From Arachnopeziza araneosa (lineage: Eukaryota > Ascomycota > Leotiomycetes > Helotiales > Arachnopezizaceae), in assembly GCA_003988855.1 (NCBI GenBank), contig QYAI01000110.1, positions 29,496-93,495 of the forward strand: 64,000 nt of DNA, written 5' to 3'. A model generated the notes under the pieces. That model was not told the origin of the DNA. It saw only the letters and a list, made by a program, of their open reading frames with translations, and did no database searches. A program made the translations under genes and the position numbers. Shown here in pieces: positions 56,887-64,000 of the stretch. Numbering within the stretch: position 1 is the stretch's first letter; every line of letters begins with the position of its first letter.

Positions 56887-57253
56887 TTTTGTTTACAGTT
56901 GTGGATGAAAAAGGTTTGAAGTCATGCCTTGCTTGGCAGTAATCTACTGTATACATACTGTATAAGACGCAACTAATATCTCTTTGAGTATCAAACTTTT
57001 GCCAATATCGAGAACTCCCTCCGCAAGGCTCTCGCGTCATGCAAGCATATGCATCTCATCCATCTGGGAAGTTTCGCCCACCAATCACTACGAACTGATG
57101 ATTTGTTCCTCCAAACACATACCTCCCTTATCAAGAGGCTGTGAGGAAAAGTCTTATCGGTGACTGCAGGATTTTTGTTTTTCCCCCGCACTTGTAACCT
57201 GCTTTCTTGAATCCGTGCTATTCTTTTCTCATGCAAATATAGCATTTGAGCCC

Positions 57254-58342
57254 ATGGTTATGCTTTGTTCCCTCTTCTGGGGCTTAGGCCTTTACCATCT
57301 TACTGGTAGAGATCTTGTTCAGACAGGGGAGTCAAGTATTGCTCCTGCTTCAACTGGCGTGGTGAGTCCTGCACCACCAAGCTCTACCTTGGCAGCTTTT
57401 CCATCGTCTAGCACTGCTGCCGAGCCATCATCAGATGCACCTCCACCCACGACTTCCACTCACTCTGAACAGTCTCTGCAACCGACATCTGTTCTGTCTG
57501 TTCAACAATCGCAATCAACTAAAGTACAAGTGCCAACAACTATCAGCTCAGTACAAGCAACTAGTTCCAGCCAAACACAAATATCAAGTACCAACCAAAT
57601 ACAAGGATCGAACAGCCCACAGTCTCCAGCACCAAAATCAGCCCCACCGATCGCCCAATCTCCAACCTCTGTCACATCAGCAGTGAGTTCTTCACTGTCC
57701 TCATCTTCCCCAGCTGTTCAATCTTCAAAGATATCTTCTACGGCGACGACGACATCTTCACCGCCAGCTCCAAACCTATCGACGCAAGCATCGATAGAAT
57801 CAGTCAATAACCCCTCGCCCTCAACAAGTTCAGCAGACAATCCACCAAGGTTGACATCATCTTCGAACTCCGCGTCTGGCACCAAAACCTCATCACCCAC
57901 AACCCAAGCAGGTTCATCCTCAACCCCGCCAATCTTATCGATACAATCACCTAGTACGGTATCGGGATCCGTATTATCAATAACCCCGACTCCAGAATCT
58001 TCCTCCTCAGGATCAAACCCAACATCGTTTCTCTTTCCAAATAACACTACTACCACGGTCACTTCTCCGTCCACTCCTAAGAGTAAAACCGGTCTTTCCG
58101 CGGGAGCAGCAGCTGGAATAGGTGTCGGCTGTACATTGCTTTTCCTCTTTCTGTTTGCACTGCTTTTTTGGGCTTGGAGACGACGTTCGAAGAAGATTGA
58201 AGTGCCAGAGGTAATCGTAGTGGAGAAGAACAGGGGCTCAGAATTGCACGGTAGGACTGTAGGGCCAGAGTTAGAGGCGATTGAAAGAGTAGGATGGGCA
58301 GAAGGAGCAGTAGGGGGTGTTCATGAGTTGAGTGCTGGGTGA
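57254..58342 (+). CDS. Mid2/Wsc-like Ser/Thr-rich single-span surface protein
   Basis: Probable cell-surface sensor or wall protein. Start taken at ATG 57254; the open frame begins slightly earlier with a non-ATG codon. This gives 362 residues. The N-terminus MVMLCSLFWGLGLYHL is a plausible signal peptide. A ~270-residue Ser/Thr/Pro/Gln stalk with many SS, TSS and SQ runs follows, expected to be heavily O-mannosylated. Near residues 295-320 comes the Mid2-type membrane block GLSAGAAAGIGVGCTLLFLFLF and the stop-transfer WRRRSKK, then a ~45-residue cytosolic tail (EVPEVIVVEKNRGSELHG). No cysteine-rich WSC domain lies in this exon, so an upstream exon carrying one is possible but not seen. Confidence 0.7.
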   Translation: MVMLCSLFWGLGLYHLTGRDLVQTGESSIAPASTGVVSPAPPSSTLAAFPSSSTAAEPSSDAPPPTTSTHSEQSLQPTSVLSVQQSQSTKVQVPTTISSVQATSSSQTQISSTNQIQGSNSPQSPAPKSAPPIAQSPTSVTSAVSSSLSSSSPAVQSSKISSTATTTSSPPAPNLSTQASIESVNNPSPSTSSADNPPRLTSSSNSASGTKTSSPTTQAGSSSTPPILSIQSPSTVSGSVLSITPTPESSSSGSNPTSFLFPNNTTTTVTSPSTPKSKTGLSAGAAAGIGVGCTLLFLFLFALLFWAWRRRSKKIEVPEVIVVEKNRGSELHGRTVGPELEAIERVGWAEGAVGGVHELSAG

Positions 58343-59247
58343 TGGGAGTGAAAACCCCAATGCTGGTCGTTTTGCCTAAGTAATAAGTGTGTAAGTTTGA
58401 TGAAGTTGAATACCTAAAATAATATGGAAATAAAATTAGGTAATTTAAGTGTCTTAGTAGTACAGAATATTTTCTATTTTGTTCATTGCAGCCTTCATCC
58501 TTTCTACAGCCCTATATCTCCTTCCAACCTTCTGAATCTCTTGAATATCTTATCTATTGTGGATTGGCAATTTGCTGGACAACTTTGAGGAGAAGTGTGC
58601 CAAGTGTGCTGGGCTAAACTTAGCCATACATCTCTTGCAGTCGCAGATTCGTCAGTAGGTAAAGGGTGCAACGAGTTTGAGGAGGAGTATTCGAAGTCGT
58701 TGTTAGTCGTGTTGGAAGGCGATAGCGACCGCAGTCGCTATCGTGACTCGATCTTAGCTCTCTAAACGAGTCCTGTCTCCTAGAAGTAGTGTCATACTAA
58801 AAGGTAGGTGCTAGTACTTGTTGAAGGTTTGTAGAGGGCACCACGTACAGGTGTTGAGTCCTTCGCCTTCCGGAGACATATTCAGGAAGCATTTTGTGTC
58901 GGATTTTAATGTTGCCATGTCGAAATCGCGGCTGGCACGAGAACATAAGGATGTTTGCTGCTTATTTGTTGGAAATTTCGGAGATGCTCCCTGAAGATGA
59001 CTTGGTTCGGGGAAACAATGTTTGATAGTGGTAAGTTTAGATGGAAGAGTTATCAGGAGGTCACTTGTTATGCTCTTGTGATGAGATTCATGATTTATCC
59101 TAGAATAAGGGTTTGCTATCAAAGCATTGCCCAAAACCCACTGGAAGCAAAGAACTTTCTTCCACAGATATGGGCCCAATTAAATCACCCCAGAAAAAAG
59201 TCTGTCAAATATTTACAAGAACACCTTCAATCCTCAGTTGATACTCT
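58343..59247. other. Intergenic stretch, Mid2-like to copper amine oxidase (convergent)
   Basis: About 0.9 kb between two convergent genes. It contains a perfect 10-bp-arm hairpin at 58721-58744. Short frames at 58811-59326 on both strands lack family features and are probably 3' UTR. Confidence 0.5.
58721..58744. repeat. Perfect inverted repeat: 10-bp arms, 4-bp loop
   Basis: cgatagcgac, loop cgca, gtcgctatcg. It lies about 380 bp past the Mid2-like stop and 500 bp from the amine oxidase stop. It could be a 3'-end structure or a relic of a mobile element end. No poly-T follows directly. Confidence 0.75.
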
Positions 59248-61454
59248 TCATAGCTTGCTACTCTCTCTCACACAGCATACTTCTCCCTGCTTCCCAACCA
59301 CAGCCTTCCCAACTTCCTGTCCATGAGCGACGCTCAAAAGCTGGCTCTTGTTGAAATTTTGATTACTTGGTGGTACATCAAGTGCTGGGTTTTTCTCAAA
59401 GAAATTGACAGGCTTCAAGCTAACCTTCAAAATCTCGCAGGGCATCACTGGGAAATCCTCAATACGAGGAACGTGATTGATGCCAAATTGCACCCAAACG
59501 ACAATGTCATCATCCAAAACATTATCTCTTCGATCGGCCCAGCTTCGAACGCCAGTTCCTCCCCTGGATTGATTTGTATACTTTCCCCCTGCGTATAATT
59601 CACCATCCTTATAGGAAGTAACATAGATGTTATGATCGGCAAATTCAGCACGCTTATGGTGGAAGCTGTCTGGGTCTGCCAACATCTTCTGGAATGGCGG
59701 TACCATGATTTTGTATGCAACGGATTTTCCATTGACTGGATTCTTGACGTTTGCATTTTGAATTTTAAAAACGCGGTTGACGTCGAAATCTAGATCATAT
59801 CCGCCAGATGTCGTGACGGGTGTTTCATGGACAGTATATCCTACTCCGTGAGGGTTGAAGTCTGATCGAGGCATGGCATGTGCTTCGTCATAGACTATGC
59901 GGTTAAGTGGACCGTCAAGCATCGGGTCAACACGAAGGGAGAAAATGTGTTGATGATGTGCTGCAAGAACACCAGGGTGAACGACAGTTCCGAATGGGAC
60001 GGTAATTCCTTCGTCAATCGGCTGAGTTGACAAGATACCAGTGGCCCGCACTTCGTACATTACCTCGCCAGCTTGATTGAATTGAAAAGCAAGGATGTAC
60101 TCGTAGTTCGAAACGGTGATGATAGACTGCAAAACGAGTTCTCTGTTTCGAGCAATTGCTGCGCGACCAGTTCGGTAGTTGGTATGTTTCCAACCAATTC
60201 CAGCGTCTTGTTCATGGATGCAGACGCAGTTAGGCATATGAAGAGGTTCGCCCTTGTCATCATTCAGCACGGCAGAGAGGTAGTAGATTGAACCAAGACA
60301 ATCGCAGCCAAGTTGAAGATTATTAGCCATAATTCCAGCTCCAGCATCTCCGAGGTCGAATGCAGCTTTCTTATGGTATGGATGTCGAGGATCAGCATAT
60401 GGGATATTCATGTCGGACAAGGAAAGCCGGTAGAAAAGCGGACGGCCAGCATAGTGAACATCATAAAGGACCATACCCTCGCGTTGGTTGAAGCCAACTT
60501 TGAACTCCCACTTCTGCCATTCGATAGTATGGCCATGCTCACTGAATTTCTTGACGTGAAATGAGGCACCTTCAGGTTGCACGACATTCAGCGGCTTCAG
60601 ATCTGTTCGTAACGTTTGAGCTTCGGGGATGTATTCGTTGGGAGGTTGGACTTTATATGGCGATGGTTCTTTGATGGTATTATCGGCGCCTGTTGGGAGA
60701 ATATCGATTCTTGTGACTTTCATTGTCTCGGCGCTAATAACTGGTGAGATGCTAAGAGGCATAGCGTAGTGGTTGCTGTCTGCTTCAGAAGCGTTGTTTG
60801 GGTCCCGAATATAAAGAAAGCATTGGAACATTCTCTTCTCATCCGAGAAGAGACCTTCGTTGATGCCATCAGATCCTGCGAATAGTTAGCCCGAACTGTG
60901 GTATTCAACAACCAGCAGTCGACAAACCATAGATCCATGGGTCACTAATGATCACAGTCCCTTCTGGAAGTTGCAATTTTGCAATTTCCGCCCTGACTTG
61001 CTCGTCTTCTAATGCGATCCTTTCTACAAGAAGAATCTCGTCACCATCTGCATTGCTGTGGACGTTGGGACCAAGGCGAAGATTGCTTTCGACTTTTCCT
61101 AGGGTCAGACTGACAATAGCTTCATGCAGTTTGTCCTTTTTTCGGTTAGCATTGAAAGTGGGATGTGGATCATTTACTTGCTGTGTTTCGAATGTAGTAG
61201 ATAACGAAACTTCGTCTCTCAATGCTAGGAGTTGGCTTTCCAGCATGCTCGGCGGCCAGATACGAGAACAATTTGGCTTTCTGTGGCTCCTGCAAAGTAA
61301 TGCTTTTAAATTGGAGGTTGGTGGCAGACGGCCAGAGTCCTCTAACTAGTCTGGCACTTTCTTTGATTTCGTTGGCTGTTAATGGCCCAAGGGGATGTTG
61401 CTTGACTGTTCTTCTGCCCACAAGCGGGAGCGATTGGATCTGTTCGGTAGACAT
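59248..61454 (-). CDS. Copper amine oxidase, peroxisomal (C-terminal SKL)
   Basis: A TPQ-dependent amine oxidase that oxidises primary amines to aldehydes, ammonia and hydrogen peroxide. Start ATG 61454. Exons 61454-61182, 61135-60928 and 60875-59248 join to 702 residues. The first intron uses a GC donor (GCAAGT), which gives the family join YYIRNT|DKLHEAIV. The TPQ precursor motif TVSNYEY is present (Tyr about 418). The catalytic-base region is AAFDLGDAGAG (Asp about 334). The copper ligands are the two histidines of HHQH (about 468 and 470) and one later, in the WVQFGINHVPRIEDFPVMP region. The last three residues are SKL, a canonical type 1 peroxisomal signal, as in methylotrophic-yeast amine oxidases. 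It is divergent from the cyclo-ligase-like gene. Confidence 0.93.
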
Positions 61455-62219
61455 ATCTGTAAGATTTTATATGGAGAGATACAACAGGCAAGAATAGAAG
61501 AAGAGGAAGAGGTCCGACTTATGTTGCGGTGTCCAGGGTCTATTCCATTCTTATCGATCAGTGTTTGCCCCACTATCCATCATTCTCGGATGGACACTCC
61601 AAACGGGGAAAGGTGCGGAAGGTAGGTGAAGACTGGACAATGATCGAACGAAGATGTGAAAGTGGGCATGGCCAAGGATGTATGCATAACGCTTTGCTAG
61701 ATTCGATCGGTATTGTTGGTAGAGGATGGACTTGCCCTTTCCGGTAGAGCAGAGCCTCACGTGAGGATCTCCGTGGGTGTTGTGCGGCCGTCTTTAACAC
61801 TATATGACAAACGGAGATGCTGGTGTCGATTCTGGTAGTAGAATACGGAATAATTCGCGTGATGTTTCAATAAAACCTTGGAAGGCACCTGCAGCAATAG
61901 AACTTTATTGGGCACGTGACTTTCACGACCCTCTTCTAACCTTGAAGTCTTCTTTGATTGAGAACCCCGAGGTTTCAACGTAAATTCCCTAACAGTGACG
62001 AGCTGTAGTAAGAGAAAGCTAGGTTTTGACATGATCGTGCCCGCAGATCTTCTGACACTTACCATTATCTTAGCATTGCTCCACTCCACTCTTGCTCAAT
62101 TGACTATGTAAAGCTAGCCGGAGTATCTACGAGATGCGAACCACACTGGCCGGATCAAGAGGTGAAGCGGCGGGGTTCTCTCAGTATCCACTCTTCTGCT
62201 ATCAGCGCGTTGGACAACT
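61455..62219. promoter_or_regulatory. Divergent promoter region, amine oxidase and cyclo-ligase-like genes
   Basis: 765 bp between two divergent start codons. Several overlapping minus frames (for example 61760-61551) lack family features. No specific factor site is assigned. Confidence 0.45.
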
Positions 62220-62963
62220 ATGGCCTTCGACTCTCACAAATCCATTGTTCGGAACAAGGTTTGGGCAGAACTTCGCCAGGTCGCTTTCCCTGACTCGAGA
62301 TTCGACCATGATTACTCCTCCTTCATTGCGGACTTTGAGGGCTCGTCTGCCGCAATTGACCTTCTTGTTTCCCTCGATGCATATCGAAACGCGACCATCG
62401 TATTCATCGCGCCAGACAATTGCATACAAGAGCTACGATATCGAGCCCTAAAAGATGGGAAGACTGTACTTGTAACAACGTACGGCATTCGGCGTGGATT
62501 CTGGATTCTAGACCCTAGAGAGATTGCACAAGATAAATGGGAGATGGCAAGCATGCTGGATGGGATGGAGCGGTTTGGAAGACATATAAAGTTAGGAGAT
62601 ATGGCGTGGAAGATCGAGTTGATGGTCACAGGAACTGGGGCTATCAATTACAAAGGACTACGATTTGGCAAAGGTCATGGATATTTCGATCTGGAATGGG
62701 GTATGTTATACGCGATTGGTGTTGTAGACCAGAATACGAAGACTGTTGCAGTGGTTCACGAGTGTCAAGTTCTGGATGAAGTATTGGTAGGAGAAGTTTG
62801 GGATACTGGGTGTGATTTTGTGGCCACGAATAAAAGAATCATCGAAGTTCAAGGTGCAAGCAAACCTACCTGTGGTATACTGTGGAACAAGTTACAGGCA
62901 GAAATGCTGATTGAGATTGAACCATTGAAGGAGTTAAAGCGGATGCCGATACATGCTAAATAA
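62220..62963 (+). CDS. 5-formyltetrahydrofolate cyclo-ligase-like protein (MTHFSD-type)
   Basis: A single-exon, 247-residue protein from ATG 62220. It resembles the cyclo-ligase fold: N-terminal KSIVRNKVWAELRQ, then TIVFIAPDNCIQELRYRALKDGKTVL, the central loop MVTGTGAINYKGLRFGKGHGYFDLEW and AVVHECQVLDEVL. The glycine-rich GLRFGKGHGYFD corresponds to the nucleotide/folate loop of methenyl-THF synthetase (G-x-R-x-G-x-G-x-G-Y-Y-D), with Phe in place of the second Tyr. Such MTHFSD-like proteins are often of unproven activity, so true 5-formyl-THF conversion is uncertain. A cytosolic location is likely, since no targeting signal is seen. Confidence 0.82.
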   Translation: MAFDSHKSIVRNKVWAELRQVAFPDSRFDHDYSSFIADFEGSSAAIDLLVSLDAYRNATIVFIAPDNCIQELRYRALKDGKTVLVTTYGIRRGFWILDPREIAQDKWEMASMLDGMERFGRHIKLGDMAWKIELMVTGTGAINYKGLRFGKGHGYFDLEWGMLYAIGVVDQNTKTVAVVHECQVLDEVLVGEVWDTGCDFVATNKRIIEVQGASKPTCGILWNKLQAEMLIEIEPLKELKRMPIHAK

Positions 62964-64000
62964 ATTCTGGGACAAAGGTGGATGTAGCTACAGCGAGCAA
63001 GGAACACGACGATTTGTTATGCTATTGTCTCCTCATTGCCTGATTCAGGTAACGAATAGTAACCCAATTGTTTCTCATATTTGGATGATTTATATTGGTT
63101 CCAAGAAGGTGACGGAGGATATTTCTACCTACACAGATTTCCAAGGGTCAGCCTCAAGCATGATGGAGTAATGCCCAGCTCCAGCTCTTCCATCGCCAGC
63201 TCACGCCGTAATTTTATTCGCAGTAGCTTCACTTTCCGTACAGAAATCTAATTTTTATACCGATCTTTTTCTTGAGCAGTTGGTTATCGCCTGTACTTGT
63301 CCTCCATAATTTTACCAATAGAAGCGTCTTGTTGTGAGACGCATGACACTTGTGATTAGCCAATGACCACGCGTAAATCTAGGCCTATGCCAAATTTCAA
63401 CGGTCCATGAGAGCAAGCTTAAAATTAGAATATTAATTCCTATCCAAGAAAACATTTCCTTCGAGTTACCTGCCCAAATTCGACAGTCTCCGGTGTTTCA
63501 ATCGTGTTGCGCGCTCGCTCGGCTGTCAACGCATGTAGACATCGTGAACTTCTCTCATTGGTCTCTTCACGAATCCCTTCTCGGATGTAAACAATCTTCG
63601 AAGCTGAAAATTCGAACTTTAATCTATCCAACTTTTGAGCCTGTATAGAATCAAAGCTAGAATTCTTGTTTCGTGACGTGTCAACCTTGTTTCTTGTCGC
63701 GTCTAGAAATCGTGCTAGTGGTGCATGAAACTTGCATAAACTTGCTAACAAATCATCGTCATTTTGTCTACTACAACCGAAGCAGTTCTCTCATTAGAGA
63801 CAATTTTGGGCGTAGTCTCAGTCACTCCGCACCGGGTGTGCTTTGCCCATTCGTATCAACAAACCAGTAGGAAGATGCAGCCTGAGCTTGAGCTCTGTGA
63901 GTTAAGTCCGTGCACCCCCATTCCGATCACCCCCTCATTCCGATCACCCAAAATAAGCGATTTTCTAGACCGCCATTCTCACAAGATAATTAATTATTAA
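62964..64000. other. Right-edge stretch without a convincing gene
   Basis: Short frames on both strands (minus 63751-63440, plus 63764 to the edge) lack family features. Near 63916-63951 the segment cattccgatcaccc occurs twice in tandem, with small differences. The last ~50 bp are AT-rich. A gene or element continuing past the edge cannot be judged. Confidence 0.45.

Noticed and set aside
57215..57253. Extended N-terminus of the Mid2-like protein
   Set aside because: The frame begins with GTG; the first ATG at 57254 gives a plausible signal peptide.

Overview
The window looks like nuclear DNA of a filamentous ascomycete. The genes carry short (about 45-55 bp) GT-AG introns, and the families are typical of Pezizomycotina: NACHT/STAND and HET proteins, an RTA1-like protein, a DUF2434 membrane protein, a WOPR regulator, Zn2Cys6 regulators and GPI-anchored Ser/Thr-rich proteins. 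A leotiomycete (Helotiales-like) origin is my best guess, but no marker proves it. I saw no rRNA, tRNA, CRISPR array or intact transposon. Six scattered N bases lie between 935 and 1059. Exon joins were reconstructed by hand from splice signals and reading-frame continuity; joined lengths are given where the sum divides by three.

Layout. 0.9-11.1 kb: a recognition-type block with an NLR-like STAND NTPase (minus), a SNF2/Rad5-like helicase (plus) and a HET-domain protein (minus). 11.8-13.7 kb: a DUF1857 protein (plus) and an RTA1-like membrane protein (minus). 15.1-17.6 kb: a large GPI-anchored aspartic protease with an adhesin-like tail (minus). 19.7-24.5 kb: a monocarboxylate-transporter-like MFS permease followed by a Zn2Cys6 transcription factor (both plus). 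25.0-26.5 kb: a divergent pair, COA6 and SYS1. 26.7-31.4 kb: a 669-residue disordered protein (minus), a broken F-box-type gene (minus) and a Golgi-type glycosyltransferase-like protein (plus). 31.4-38.7 kb: a 7.3 kb stretch without a convincing gene, ending at a WOPR (Gti1/Pac2) regulator (plus, 38.7-40.1 kb). 43.1-47 kb: mitochondrial asparaginyl-tRNA synthetase (minus) and a microbial-type poly(ADP-ribose) glycohydrolase (plus), divergent. 48.2-51.4 kb: COG5 (minus) and a DUF2434 membrane protein (plus), divergent. 53-54.9 kb: decayed-looking coding fragments. 55.2-58.3 kb: a GST, a small membrane protein and a Mid2-like surface protein (all plus). 59.2-63 kb: a peroxisomal copper amine oxidase (minus) and a 5-formyl-THF cyclo-ligase-like protein (plus), divergent.

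How the parts relate. Most genes are ordinary single housekeeping or regulatory genes. COA6 serves cytochrome oxidase assembly and AsnRS serves mitochondrial translation; SYS1 and COG5 serve Golgi traffic; the O-fucosyltransferase-like protein is probably also Golgi-located. The accessory interest lies in the NLR/SNF2/HET block, the protease-adhesin fusion, the Lys-Ser-rich PARG and the long upstream region of the WOPR gene.
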